Shown piece by piece: positions 35,870-44,692 of a DNA stretch of 64,000 nt; the first letter of the stretch is position 1; every line of letters begins with the position of its first letter. The stretch spans positions 62,001 to 126,000 of the forward strand of contig FMTN01000008.1 of the NCBI GenBank assembly GCA_900100095.1, in the 5' to 3' direction. The position numbers and the translations under genes were made by a program. Source of the stretch: Lachnospiraceae bacterium C10. Lineage in GTDB: Bacteria; Bacillota; Clostridia; Lachnospirales; Lachnospiraceae. A model generated the notes under the pieces. That model made no database searches and was not told the DNA's origin. It saw only the letters and a program-made list of their open reading frames with translations.

Positions 35870-37075
35870 TCACTCGTCAAGAAATTTGTCATGTACCGCC
35901 TTCATTGCAACCTTGACATCATCAAGATCAATCAATACCGTAATTCTGATCTCTGATGTTGCGATCATGCGGATATTCACTCCTACATCATATAAAGCCT
36001 CGAACATCTTCGCAGCAACACCGGCATTGGACTGCATTCCGGCTCCAACGATGGAAAGCTTTGCCACGTTCTCCTCTTCCTTGATATTCTGAATGGTCAG
36101 ACGCTCCTGGTTATCCTTAAGAAGCTGTACACACTCCTTCGCCTGGGTCTGATCTACCGTAAAGGAGATATCCTTTGTATCATCACGTCCGATGGACTGC
36201 AGGATCACGTCAACATTGATGTTGTGCTTTGCTAACAAATCGAATACCTTAAATGCGATTCCCGGCTGATTCTTAAGACCAACAATTGCAATTCTAGCTG
36301 CATCCTTATCAACTGCAACTCCACTTACCAGCATGCTCTCCACTTTCGTTACCTCCTTTACGACCGTTCCTTCTGCCTTGGTCAAACTGCTTCGTACCAC
36401 CAGAGGTACGTTGTACTTCTTTGCCATCTCAACCGAACGGTTATGCAAAACCTTGGCACCCAAGGTTGCCAACTCTAACATCTCATCATAGGAAACTTCC
36501 TTCATCTTACGCGCATTCGGAACAACACGCGGGTCTGCGGTGTAGACACCCTCTACGTCGGTGTAGATTTCGCAGGCATCCGCATTCAATGCTGCTGCAA
36601 GTGCAACGGCTGTTGTATCGGAACCGCCGCGTCCTAATGTGGTAATATCATCGAACTTGTTCACGCCCTGGAATCCTGTCACGATGACAATCTTTCCCTG
36701 CTCAAGTTCTGCCGTGATACGCTCCCCATCAATCTTTTTAAAACGAGCGTTCATATACTTGCTGGATGTGTGCATCGGCACCTGAAAAGCATTTAATGAA
36801 ACCGCCGGCACTCCAAGCTTTGCCATAGCCATGGCCATCAGCGCTACAGAGACCTGCTCACCGGTTGCAAGAAGCATATCCATCTCGCGCTTCGGTGCAT
36901 CTTCATTGATTTCAGCCGCTTTTGCCAAAAGCTCATCGGTCGTATCGCCCATGGCAGATAAAACGACCACCACTTTGTTTCCTTTTTTATATTCTTCAAT
37001 ACAACGCTCTGCGACATTGAAGATTCGTTCTTTGTTGGCAACGGAACTGCCTCCGAACTTCTTAACGATCAGCAT
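35870..37075 (-). CDS. lysC: Aspartate kinase
   Basis: Aspartate kinase phosphorylates aspartate, the first step towards lysine, threonine and methionine. The 401-residue monofunctional enzyme has the KKFGGSS phosphate-binding start, TTLGRGGSDTTAVALAAAL in the kinase domain, and two C-terminal ACT domains (VGLKNQPGIAFKVFDLLAKH; LSIVGAGMQSNAGVAAKMFE) for feedback control. TTGGAGGA precedes the ATG. It follows hom in the ACT-regulator/hom/lysC unit. The allosteric ligand cannot be read from sequence. Confidence 0.96.
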   Translation of the reverse strand: MLIVKKFGGSSVANKERIFNVAERCIEEYKKGNKVVVVLSAMGDTTDELLAKAAEINEDAPKREMDMLLATGEQVSVALMAMAMAKLGVPAVSLNAFQVPMHTSSKYMNARFKKIDGERITAELEQGKIVIVTGFQGVNKFDDITTLGRGGSDTTAVALAAALNADACEIYTDVEGVYTADPRVVPNARKMKEVSYDEMLELATLGAKVLHNRSVEMAKKYNVPLVVRSSLTKAEGTVVKEVTKVESMLVSGVAVDKDAARIAIVGLKNQPGIAFKVFDLLAKHNINVDVILQSIGRDDTKDISFTVDQTQAKECVQLLKDNQERLTIQNIKEEENVAKLSIVGAGMQSNAGVAAKMFEALYDVGVNIRMIATSEIRITVLIDLDDVKVAMKAVHDKFLDE

Positions 37076-37096
37076 CTTTTTTCCTCCAAAAATATC

Positions 37097-38293
37097 TTAA
37101 GCCAGGCGGATCATCTGGATGATGTCCCCAAGTTCTCCTGCCTTGGCATCGTACTCCTTCTGTGTCATCTCTTCTGTCACAAAGCCGATCTCGCCAGCTA
37201 TGCCTGCATCAACACATTCCACCTTAGAGAAGACCTTCTCAATCTCTGCAAGGCTCTTGGCACTTCGTACGAAGAAGCGATAACTCTGCTGTCCCGGATT
37301 TGCCAGTACAAGCTTCTCTTCCTTCCACTCAAGGTAGATGTTCTTATCGATATGCTTTGCAATGGCAACCAGATCACCAACCACTGCCGATGCGGTTGGA
37401 AGCTTACCGGCTCCTGATCCATAGAACATTCCGTCACCTAACATGTTGCCGTGAACGAAAACTGCGTTGAACACATCGTTAACGTTATACAGCGGATGCT
37501 GTGGTGGAAGCAGGAACGGTGCTACCCGACAAAAATAAGTCTTGCCGTAGGCCTTGCTGGTTGCAAGAAGCTTGATGGCTCTTCCCATGACATTTGCGTA
37601 CTTGATATCGGTAGCAGTGATATGAGAAATACCCTCGGTCGGGATATCGTTGTAATCCACCTGGGATCCGCTTACAAGGGAAGTCAGGATGGCAATCTTA
37701 CGGCAGGCATCATATCCTTCAATATCCGCTGTCGGATCCTTCTCCGCATAACCTTTTGCCTGTGCCTCCTTTAAGACATCCTCAAACTCGGAGCCTTCTG
37801 CCGTCATCTTCGTCATCATGTAGTTGGTGGTACCGTTGACAATTCCGGTAATCTCTTCGATGACATCTCCTGTCAGGCAGGACTGCAGCGGACGGATAAT
37901 CGGAATTCCACCACCTACAGATGCCTCAAACATAAAGTTTACCTTATGCTCTCTTGCAATACGAATCAGCTCTGCTCCCTTGTCTGCAACCAGTGCCTTG
38001 TTACTTGTTGTAACATGCTTGCCTGCTTCGAGCATTGCCTTGACAAATGTATAAGCCGGCTCAACGCCACCCATCGTCTCTACAACGATTGCAATTTCCG
38101 GATCATCTACAATTTCCCTGTAATCGTGTACGATAAGATTCTGAACCGGGTCACCCTCAAAATCACGAAGATCCAAAATCTTTGTGACCTCTAACGCTTC
38201 ACCGGCACGGTTTGCCACCACGTCACGATTGATTCGAAGGATCTCAACGACGCCGGATCCAATCGTTCCGTATCCCATTACTGCTACTTTCAT
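37097..38293 (-). CDS. hom: Homoserine dehydrogenase
   Basis: Homoserine dehydrogenase reduces aspartate semialdehyde to homoserine. The 398-residue protein has the Rossmann motif GYGTIGSGVVEIL, the catalytic region EASVGGGIPIIRPLQSCL with GIVNGTTNYMMTKM, and EKDPTADIEGYDACRKIAIL. The C-terminal 80 residues hold a short, poorly conserved ACT-like segment (QSYRFFVRSAKSLAEIEKVF), shorter than in the Bacillus enzyme. It lies between the ACT/HTH regulator and lysC. Confidence 0.95.
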   Translation of the reverse strand: MKVAVMGYGTIGSGVVEILRINRDVVANRAGEALEVTKILDLRDFEGDPVQNLIVHDYREIVDDPEIAIVVETMGGVEPAYTFVKAMLEAGKHVTTSNKALVADKGAELIRIAREHKVNFMFEASVGGGIPIIRPLQSCLTGDVIEEITGIVNGTTNYMMTKMTAEGSEFEDVLKEAQAKGYAEKDPTADIEGYDACRKIAILTSLVSGSQVDYNDIPTEGISHITATDIKYANVMGRAIKLLATSKAYGKTYFCRVAPFLLPPQHPLYNVNDVFNAVFVHGNMLGDGMFYGSGAGKLPTASAVVGDLVAIAKHIDKNIYLEWKEEKLVLANPGQQSYRFFVRSAKSLAEIEKVFSKVECVDAGIAGEIGFVTEEMTQKEYDAKAGELGDIIQMIRLA

Positions 38294-38332
38294 GTTGATC
38301 TTCCTTTCTTTTTCCTATATCCAATCCAAGGA

Positions 38333-38779
38333 TCAGTTCTCCTCGGCTAAGACCTTCGCGTACGAAACTCCCGGAACCCGTTCAATCATAGAGATGATCT
38401 CAGAGATATCTCCAAGGGTCTGTGGAAGATCCATAGATAACGTCAATGCTGCAATGCCATTGACCGGCACCGCCTGGTGGATGGTCAATATGTTCGCTCT
38501 GAAATCTGCCAGGGTCTTAAGAATCAGGGATAAAAGTCCCGGTTCATCCTCCAGCTTAACCACCATGGTAATGGTTCTTCCTTTCCGGTTTTCGTGATAA
38601 CGGAATATTTCGTCTTTGTATTTGTAGAAACTGCTCCGGCTGATTCCTGCCTTCTCTGCGGCCTCGGATGCACTCTGGCATTTGCCCGACTCAAGCAGAC
38701 GCTTCGCTTCTTCCACTCGAAGCAATACTTCCGGAACTGCTTTTTCCTTCAATACATAATAGACATTTTTCTCTTCCAT
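38333..38779 (-). CDS. ACT domain protein with N-terminal HTH (PheB/UPF0735 family)
   Basis: The 148-residue protein combines an N-terminal helical region with a helix-turn-helix pattern (SASEAAEKAGISRSSFYKYK) and a C-terminal ACT domain (TITMVVKLEDEPGLLSLILK) that binds amino acids. The family is often annotated PheB and lies before hom in many Firmicutes. A regulatory role for the aspartate-family genes downstream is likely but not shown. The ATG at 38779 is chosen; GGAGG lies about 12 bases upstream. A long hairpin lies in the leader. Confidence 0.85.
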   Translation of the reverse strand: MEEKNVYYVLKEKAVPEVLLRVEEAKRLLESGKCQSASEAAEKAGISRSSFYKYKDEIFRYHENRKGRTITMVVKLEDEPGLLSLILKTLADFRANILTIHQAVPVNGIAALTLSMDLPQTLGDISEIISMIERVPGVSYAKVLAEEN

Positions 38780-38816
38780 AATAGATATAGCCTCCGACTG
38801 TCTTTCTGTGGAAAAC

Positions 38817-38872
38817 AAATGTCCTCACTTGGAATACTTTAACACATCAAAGTATCCCACGCAAGGACATTT
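38817..38872 (-). promoter_or_regulatory. Long imperfect hairpin in the leader of the ACT-hom-lysC operon
   Basis: AAATGTCCT (38817-38825) pairs with AGGACATTT (38864-38872), and inside it ATACTTT pairs with AAAGTAT around an 8-base loop; about 7 intervening bases per arm pair imperfectly. On the minus strand the hairpin is followed by GTTTTCC and then the ribosome site, so it resembles an attenuator terminator with a weak T tract. It is not explained by the convergent prfB terminator at 38907-38930. Confidence 0.55.
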
Positions 38873-38906
38873 GTCTTTATTTCTTATTTTTATACAATTT
38901 ACACGG

Positions 38907-38930
38907 AAAAAGCTCCGCACAAGCGGAGCC
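38907..38930 (-). terminator. Terminator after prfB
   Basis: On the minus strand GGCTCCGC pairs with GCGGAGC across a 4-base loop and is followed by TTTTT. It lies 15-40 bases past the prfB stop. Confidence 0.85.
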
Positions 38931-38944
38931 TTTACACATATCGA

Positions 38945-40087
38945 CTACTCAGAATCGGATACACCTCTTTTTGGTCTTCCGAGGGATACCCACTTAAGGT
39001 AGGAATTCATGAACGGATCCAGGGCACCGTCCAGCACAGCATCGGTATTGCTGCTTTCCTCTCCTGTCCGCAAATCTTTTACCATGGTATATGGCTGGAG
39101 GACATAGGAGCGGATCTGGTTACCCCAGCTGATGTCACTGACATCACCACGAATCTCAGCTGCCTTCTTCTCCTGTTCCTGCATCTGAAGAAGATAGAGC
39201 TTTGCCTTCAACATCTGCATCGCCTTATCCTTATTCATATGCTGAGAACGTTCATTCTGACATGTAACGACAATTCCGGTCGGGAAATGTGTAATTCGAA
39301 TAGCAGAAGATGTCTTATTGATATGCTGTCCACCGGCACCGGAGCTTCGGTAGGTATCAATACGGATATCCTCATCTCTTACTTCCACATCAACATCATC
39401 GTTCAACTCCGGCATAACATCACAGCTGGAAAAAGATGTCTGTCTCTTACCATTAGCATTGAACGGAGAGATACGAACCAGACGGTGAATACCGGCCTCC
39501 GACTGCAGGAATCCATAAGCATTCTCACCATTCACCTGGAAAGTTACAGACTTAAGTCCTGCCTCATCGCCCTCAAGCTCATCCAGAAGCTCAACAGAAA
39601 AACCTCTCTTATCCGCCCAGCGGGTGTACATACGATAGAGCATGGAAGTCCAGTCCATCGCCTCTGTACCGCCGGCTCCGGCATGGAGGGTCACAATGGC
39701 ATTGTTGGCATCATATTCACCGGACAGAAGGGTCTTGACACGAATGTTCTCAAGCTTGTTCTTGAAGTCTTCAAACATCTCCTTCGCTTCCTCATACATA
39801 TCCGGATCATCCTCTTCCATCTCGGCATCCATCTCAATGTATGCTCCAATGTCGTCAAACTGATCCGAAAGCTCCTTGGCACCTGCCACATCATCCTTTA
39901 AACTTTTCAGATGCTGGCTCTTTGCGGTTGCCTTCTCAGGATCATTCCAGAAGTCCGGAGCTTCCATTTCACGCTCCATCTCTTCGATCTTATGCTCCTT
40001 GCCTTCGATATCCAGGGAAGAAAGAACCTCTTTTAAAGTTCCCTCATAGCCTGCCAATTCTGTTTTCATCTGTTCAAACTCTAACAT
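38945..40087 (-). CDS. prfB: Peptide chain release factor 2, no frameshift site
   Basis: RF2 releases peptides at UAA and UGA. Diagnostic elements are the tripeptide loop SPF (LVRISPFNANGKRQTSFSS) and the catalytic GGQ in SSGAGGQHINKTSSAIR. The 380 residues read as one continuous frame: the position around residue 25 where many bacteria have an in-frame UGA with programmed +1 frameshift is SSLDIEG (CTG GAT ATC), with no stop. So autoregulation by frameshifting is absent here. It follows ctpA by 9 bases, the ftsE-ftsX-ctpA-prfB order. Confidence 0.96.
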   Translation of the reverse strand: MLEFEQMKTELAGYEGTLKEVLSSLDIEGKEHKIEEMEREMEAPDFWNDPEKATAKSQHLKSLKDDVAGAKELSDQFDDIGAYIEMDAEMEEDDPDMYEEAKEMFEDFKNKLENIRVKTLLSGEYDANNAIVTLHAGAGGTEAMDWTSMLYRMYTRWADKRGFSVELLDELEGDEAGLKSVTFQVNGENAYGFLQSEAGIHRLVRISPFNANGKRQTSFSSCDVMPELNDDVDVEVRDEDIRIDTYRSSGAGGQHINKTSSAIRITHFPTGIVVTCQNERSQHMNKDKAMQMLKAKLYLLQMQEQEKKAAEIRGDVSDISWGNQIRSYVLQPYTMVKDLRTGEESSNTDAVLDGALDPFMNSYLKWVSLGRPKRGVSDSE

Positions 40088-40096
40088 ATAACTCCT

Positions 40097-41347
40097 TTAC
40101 CGGGACAGTTCCTTTTTCAGGACCTCCATCCCCTTTTGAATCTGGTTATCGTTTTTGTAATCGTAGGTGTCCACAGACAAATCTGCTCGTTCCTTATCAC
40201 CTTTAAATTTGTACTGTAATTCCAGATCCGGCTTGATTCCTTTCTTATGAATGCAATCGCCGGACGGTGTGTAGTAGGTCTCCGTTGTCAATTTCACCGC
40301 GCTTCCATCCGATAACGGCATGGTCTGCTGTACAATTCCCTTTCCAAAGGTTTTCGTACCAATCAGGGTTCCATACTTGAAATCACGAATGGCTCCGGCA
40401 AAAATCTCCGCTGCGGAAGCCGACTGACCGGAAGTCAATACAACACATGGAATCTTCTCCTGCGTCCTGTCATCGGAAGAATAGGTAACTTCTCTTCCCT
40501 TCTTATCCTTCATGGATACGGTAGTTCCCTTCGGAAGCAGGTCATCAAGAATTCCTGTCACCTGATCCACAAGTCCTCCCGGGTTCATCCGAACGTCGTA
40601 AACGACGGCCTTAAGTCCCTGACGTTTCAGGTCGGCAAGCGCATGTTCAAATTCCTTTTGCGTATTGCCGGTAAATTCCATTATCTCAATATAACCGATT
40701 CCCTTCTTTTGGTCTAGCATATAATAAAGTACAGAAGGAATTTCGATGTTCTTTCGCTTGATAATGACAGATTTTTCCTTACCGGCTCTCTTATAGACGA
40801 TTGTAACATCGGAGCTTTCTTCTCCGCGAATGTGGTTCACAAAATCCGACAGCGTCTCAAAATGCTCGGAGCGATATCCGTCTGCAGAGACGATCTCATC
40901 ATTTTTCTTAAGTCCTGCCTCCTGAGCCGGTGAGTTATCATAGACCTTTGTCACCAGTGTATTCGTGGTTCCGGCGGGTCTTCCCAGCAGCGCTCCGATT
41001 CCGGCATAGTTGCCGCTGGTCTCTTCCTTTAACTGCTCGTACTCCTTCGGTGTAAAATACTGGGAATAAGGATCGTCCGTACTTGCCACAAGCCCTTTGT
41101 ACAGACCGTCTGCCATATCCTCCTCCGTTACATCCTTGTAGTAGTAACGGGAAATCATCGCCTGAATGACGCGAAGCTTCGTGCTCTCCCTTTTCCCGAG
41201 AAACTCCTTGGAACTGTTATCCTTAAACCACAGGAAACCTCCAATCGCACAGCCCAGAACAATTGCGCTAACCACACATACGCCGGCAATCACTCCCAGC
41301 CAAAAACTTTTCTGTTTCTTTTTCTTCCATTCTTCTTCCATAAACAT
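40097..41347 (-). CDS. ctpA: S41 family carboxyl-terminal processing protease
   Basis: CtpA-type proteases cut exported proteins near their C-termini. The 416-residue protein has a cytosolic Lys-rich start, one membrane anchor (about residues 15-40), a PDZ domain (GALLGRPAGTTNTLVTKVYD, AGLKKNDEIVSADG) and the catalytic Ser-Lys pair in VVLTSGQSASAAEIFAGAI and LIGTKTFGKGIVQQTMPL. The first ATG (41347) has AAAGGA 4 bases upstream, the second (two codons later) at 10; either may be used. Its neighbours ftsEX suggest a link to septal wall remodelling. Confidence 0.92.
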   Translation of the reverse strand: MFMEEEWKKKKQKSFWLGVIAGVCVVSAIVLGCAIGGFLWFKDNSSKEFLGKRESTKLRVIQAMISRYYYKDVTEEDMADGLYKGLVASTDDPYSQYFTPKEYEQLKEETSGNYAGIGALLGRPAGTTNTLVTKVYDNSPAQEAGLKKNDEIVSADGYRSEHFETLSDFVNHIRGEESSDVTIVYKRAGKEKSVIIKRKNIEIPSVLYYMLDQKKGIGYIEIMEFTGNTQKEFEHALADLKRQGLKAVVYDVRMNPGGLVDQVTGILDDLLPKGTTVSMKDKKGREVTYSSDDRTQEKIPCVVLTSGQSASAAEIFAGAIRDFKYGTLIGTKTFGKGIVQQTMPLSDGSAVKLTTETYYTPSGDCIHKKGIKPDLELQYKFKGDKERADLSVDTYDYKNDNQIQKGMEVLKKELSR

Positions 41348-41382
41348 GATGTCCTTTATGTGACTTAATCACAACTCAGAGA

Positions 41383-41410
41383 AAGGGGGCTGTTTTGCAA
41401 CGGCCCCCTT
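41383..41410. terminator. Hairpin between ftsX and ctpA
   Basis: AAGGGGGC pairs with GCCCCCTT around a 12-base loop. On the minus strand there is no clear T tract after it, so it may act as partial attenuation or processing site rather than a full terminator. Confidence 0.45.
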
Positions 41411-41414
41411 CCCT

Positions 41415-42323
41415 TTATACGTTCAAGTGTCTCTTCAGTGTAATTCGGCTGCCTGCATATCCGATTCCAACACCAAGAAGGAGGGAAACCGGAATCAGTA
41501 CATGGAAAATATCTCCCGTACTAACGAAAGAAAACATGCTCTTTAATGCATCAAACCGTTCTGCCACGTAATGAATGATATTGCTGTATACAAGTCCGAG
41601 AATGACCAGCGGAATAATGGATCCGATCAAACCGATCAGAATTCCTTCCACGACAAACGGTGCTCGAACGAAGGCATCTCTCGCTCCTATGAGCTTCATG
41701 ATCGCAATCTCTTCCTTACGAACCGAAATACCGACGGATACGGTATTACTAATCAAAAATGCTGCTACGGCAATCAAAATAATGATAATACCGAGGGAGA
41801 TGTAACGAACCAACGCATTAAAATCCGTCAATGTACGCGCCGTACTTGCACTCTGGTGAACCTCTCGAACCCCTGCAAGTCCCTCAAGATAGGAAACAAG
41901 TCCTGCCTGCCGGCTGACATCCTTAAGATAAATCTCATAGTTGGCCATGTCTTCCAGCGGGTTATCGTCTGCAAAGGAATCTGCCACATTGGTATGTCCC
42001 TTGAAATAATCCTTCTGGTATCTCGCCCAGGCTTCATCTGCCGTTACGAAATTATAACGGGCGACTTCCTTACGCTTGCTGATGGCAGTTCCAATCTTAT
42101 CAATCTCATCCTGTGTCGCATTCTTGTCAAAATAGACCGTTACGGCAACACCCCGCTCTGCCTTCTTAACCATACCCGAGAAATTCACACTAATGGAATA
42201 AAACAGCCCGAACAGAAAAATACAGGCTGTCATCGTAGCAACGGATGCTATCGAAAACATCTTATTGCGCCAGATGTTCTTAAGTCCCTGACGCAGATTA
42301 TATTCAAATGAACTAAATCGCAT
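41415..42323 (-). CDS. ftsX: Cell division protein FtsX
   Basis: FtsX is the membrane partner of FtsE; the complex activates peptidoglycan hydrolases during division. The 302-residue protein has a short cytosolic N-terminus, a first helix (residues about 23-45), a large extracytoplasmic loop with coiled-coil tendency, and three further helices (about 175-200, 223-245, 270-290), the usual FtsX topology. Its start overlaps ftsE by 11 bases. Confidence 0.92.
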   Translation of the reverse strand: MRFSSFEYNLRQGLKNIWRNKMFSIASVATMTACIFLFGLFYSISVNFSGMVKKAERGVAVTVYFDKNATQDEIDKIGTAISKRKEVARYNFVTADEAWARYQKDYFKGHTNVADSFADDNPLEDMANYEIYLKDVSRQAGLVSYLEGLAGVREVHQSASTARTLTDFNALVRYISLGIIIILIAVAAFLISNTVSVGISVRKEEIAIMKLIGARDAFVRAPFVVEGILIGLIGSIIPLVILGLVYSNIIHYVAERFDALKSMFSFVSTGDIFHVLIPVSLLLGVGIGYAGSRITLKRHLNV

Positions 42324-42993
42324 CTGCGTCTCCCTTCTGATCGTCTACAACGCTTCCCTTGCGAATCGTAATGACACGCTTGTTCATCGCTCTTACAATC
42401 TCCATATTATGTGTAACAACAACCACCGTTGTTCCAGCCTTGTTAATCTGATCGAGTAACTTCATGATCTCCCAGGCATTGTGCCCGTCGAGATTACCCG
42501 TCGGCTCATCTGCCAGAAGAATCTTCGGCTTATTCACAAGCGCTCTTGCAATGGCAACACGCTGCTGCTCACCACCGGAGAGATGACGCGGAAGGGAGCG
42601 ATACTTTGCAGCAAGCCCCACCAGCGAAAGCATGTAAGGCACCTGCTTCTTGATCTGGCGCTTTCCTGCTTCGATAACGCGCATAGCGAAAGCCACATTC
42701 TCATAGACGTTACGATCCTGCAACAGACGGAAGTTCTGAAAAACACATCCGATCTTACGTCTGTAATCCGGTACGTGCCGATGGGAGATGCGGCTTAAAT
42801 CCTTACCGTTCACCACGATCTTGCCTGACGAAGGTGATAATTCCTTGAGCAAAAGCTTGATCAGGGTGGACTTACCTGAACCCGAGTCGCCTACGATGAA
42901 GACGAATTCACCGGGTCTGATATGAAGGCTGACATCCTTAAGAGCCTGGACGCCCGCCTCATATGTTTTACTGACATGTTCTAACTTGATCAT
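42313..42993 (-). CDS. ftsE: Cell division ATP-binding protein FtsE
   Basis: This 226-residue ABC ATPase carries Walker [16 protein letters not shown], the Q-loop [10 protein letters not shown], signature [20 protein letters not shown] and Walker [14 protein letters not shown]. Length and the VFQNFRLL motif are FtsE-typical. It begins 7 bases after the CdaR-like regulator, so both may share a transcript. It overlaps ftsX. Confidence 0.95.
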   Translation of the reverse strand: MIKLEHVSKTYEAGVQALKDVSLHIRPGEFVFIVGDSGSGKSTLIKLLLKELSPSSGKIVVNGKDLSRISHRHVPDYRRKIGCVFQNFRLLQDRNVYENVAFAMRVIEAGKRQIKKQVPYMLSLVGLAAKYRSLPRHLSGGEQQRVAIARALVNKPKILLADEPTGNLDGHNAWEIMKLLDQINKAGTTVVVVTHNMEIVRAMNKRVITIRKGSVVDDQKGDADAI

Positions 42994-42999
42994 AATATC

Positions 43000-44088
43000 T
43001 TAAAAGTCCTGTTCCTCCATATATTTCATATATTCTACCACCATTAGAGCAATCTTGAAAGTAATTGCGTCCTCAAATACACGAAGATCCAATCCTGTGC
43101 TTTTTTGAATCTTATCTAAGCGGTAAACTAATGTATTTCTATGGATGTACAGCTGTCTTGATGTCTCCGAAACATTCAGACTGTTCTCAAAGAACTTGTT
43201 AATCGTACTCAATGTCTCCTCGTCGAAATCATCCGGTGACTTCTTCTCAAAAATCTCACCGATGAACATACGGCAGAGCGGAAGCGGAAGCTGATAGATC
43301 AGTCGTCCGATTCCAAGAACCGAATAGGCAATCACATTCTTTTCCTTGAAGAAGATCTTGCCGACATCGAGCGCCATTGCAGCCTCTTTATAGGAACGGG
43401 AAACATCCTTGATCTCGGATACGATTGTTCCGTAGGAAACACGGATCTCATTCTCATTATGATCCGCAAAGGCATTGATGATCATACGACTGGTCTTCTC
43501 AATGTCTTCGTAACCGTCCTCAACATCCAGCTGCTTTACAACAATAATGTTATCCTCATCGACTGCCGTCACAAAATCATGGCTCTTTCCGCCAAAGATA
43601 CTGCGTACACGATCCAGCTCATCGCCGTCCTTATGTCCGCCGGTCTCCACGATCATAACCACACGATGGGCATCAATATCCACATGTAATTTCTTCGCAC
43701 GATTGTAAATATCCACAAGAAGCAGATTATCAAGAAGAAGATTCTTGATAAAGTTATCACGATCGAATCGTTCCTTATAAGCGACAATCAGCTCCTGAAT
43801 CTGGAAACATGCTACTTTCGCAATCATCTGCGCCTTATCATCCTCGCCTAATGCAATAATGATGAATTCCAGCTGCTGATCATCAAACACCTTGAAGAAC
43901 TGTCCTCCAAAGATGACCTGACTCTCTGCATGGGAACCGGCAAAATCAACCGCCGGCTGCGAATACTGTGTCGCATCCTGGAAGGTGGCTGCAAGAATAC
44001 TTCCCTCTTGATCTGTAATTGCAAGATCTACCTTTGCAATTGCATGCAGTCCGTCAATTGTCTTTTGTAGAATTTGGTTTGATATCAT
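43000..44088 (-). CDS. CdaR/PucR-type HTH transcription regulator
   Basis: This 362-residue regulator has an N-terminal sugar-diacid recognition domain (about 1-135, LQKTIDGLHAIAKVDLAITD), a central GGDEF-like PucR domain and a C-terminal PucR helix-turn-helix (SETSRQLYIHRNTLVYRLDK). The family regulates carbohydrate, purine or glycerate use; no matching catabolic genes are close. GGGGGTAGG lies ahead of the ATG. It sits 7 bases upstream of ftsE, an unusual partner; co-transcription is possible. Confidence 0.88.
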   Translation of the reverse strand: MISNQILQKTIDGLHAIAKVDLAITDQEGSILAATFQDATQYSQPAVDFAGSHAESQVIFGGQFFKVFDDQQLEFIIIALGEDDKAQMIAKVACFQIQELIVAYKERFDRDNFIKNLLLDNLLLVDIYNRAKKLHVDIDAHRVVMIVETGGHKDGDELDRVRSIFGGKSHDFVTAVDEDNIIVVKQLDVEDGYEDIEKTSRMIINAFADHNENEIRVSYGTIVSEIKDVSRSYKEAAMALDVGKIFFKEKNVIAYSVLGIGRLIYQLPLPLCRMFIGEIFEKKSPDDFDEETLSTINKFFENSLNVSETSRQLYIHRNTLVYRLDKIQKSTGLDLRVFEDAITFKIALMVVEYMKYMEEQDF

Positions 44089-44363
44089 CTTAATCCTACC
44101 CCCTAGCTCTTAAGCCCTAGGCTCTTTGAGCATTTTATACCAAAATGAAGGTCTATTTTTGCACAATATTTCTATTACTCCTATCTAGTTTAATACATAA
44201 TGCAAAAATTGGGAACCCCTAACTTGCGTTTTATTATGCACATTTACTCATTCTACCCATGTCTATCCATTTAACCTCAATATTTGGTGAAAAAAGCCGT
44301 TTTTCTGTCTTTGTAAGATTTGAACAAAATGTCTGTTCGCAAAAAACGAGTTTATCGGCTTTT

Positions 44364-44458
44364 TTCTCCACACGGTGTTTATAGTTTTTGTGGATAATGT
44401 GGATAAGTTCGTGTATAACTTGATTTTTAGCCTTTTTGGGGAGGAAAACTGTGGATAA
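44364..44458. promoter_or_regulatory. Cluster of DnaA boxes
   Basis: TGTGGATAA, the exact DnaA box, occurs at 44389-44397, 44398-44406 (directly adjoining) and 44450-44458, all in one orientation. A one-mismatch box in the other orientation (TTCTCCACA) lies at 44364-44372. AT-rich sequence surrounds them. No dnaA or dnaN gene and no switch in gene orientation is present, so an extra-origin DnaA-binding cluster is more likely than oriC. Confidence 0.75.
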
Positions 44459-44619
44459 CTTTGTTTGTTCTTTTCGTCGTTTTTTTCTTAACAATCTCTT
44501 GACGGAATATGGACAGCGTGATTAACCACACCTCTTTTTCTTCTGAGGTTTTCCATCACGGATTCCCCCGCCTGACAATGGAAGCAAAACAGCTCAAAAC
44601 CGTGGCAGCAGCGCCCCAA

Positions 44620-44664
44620 AAATGAAACAAGGGCTGTAACCCGGCGCCCCGGATTACAGCCCTT
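44620..44664 (-). terminator. Terminator after the NlpC/P60 gene
   Basis: AAGGGCTGTAA (44629-44639) pairs with TTACAGCCCTT (44654-44664) around a GC-rich loop, followed on the minus strand by TGTTTCATTTTT. Confidence 0.8.
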
Positions 44665-44692
44665 CGGTACTGTTATACCTTTTTAATCGAAA

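Larger units (their letters stand above)
44089..44692. other. 600-bp non-coding region with DnaA boxes and the NlpC gene terminator
   Basis: No credible gene. The region contains a cluster of DnaA boxes (44364-44458), a terminator for the gene at 44693 (44620-44664) and AT-rich stretches. An open frame across 44234-44494 on the minus strand is an artefact of the repeats: its middle (QVIHELIHIIHKNY) is the reverse reading of the DnaA boxes. Confidence 0.7.

Noticed and set aside
40018-40030. Vestigial RF2 frameshift site (CTTTC near AGAGG)
   Set aside because: The site is three codons away from the aligned frameshift position and has no stop codon; the match is likely chance.
44350-44358. Sigma-28 -10 (GCCGATAA, minus strand)
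   Set aside because: The -10 is perfect, but no TAAA lies 14-16 bases upstream (the nearest is at 18) and no gene follows closely.
44364-44458. Chromosomal origin oriC
   Set aside because: DnaA boxes are present, but dnaA, dnaN, rpmH or gidA are not nearby and gene direction does not switch here. Kept as a DnaA-box cluster only.
44234-44494. Minus-strand open frame of 86 codons
   Set aside because: It runs across the DnaA boxes, its middle is their translation (VIHELIHIIHKNY), it has no family resemblance and no proper ribosome site.
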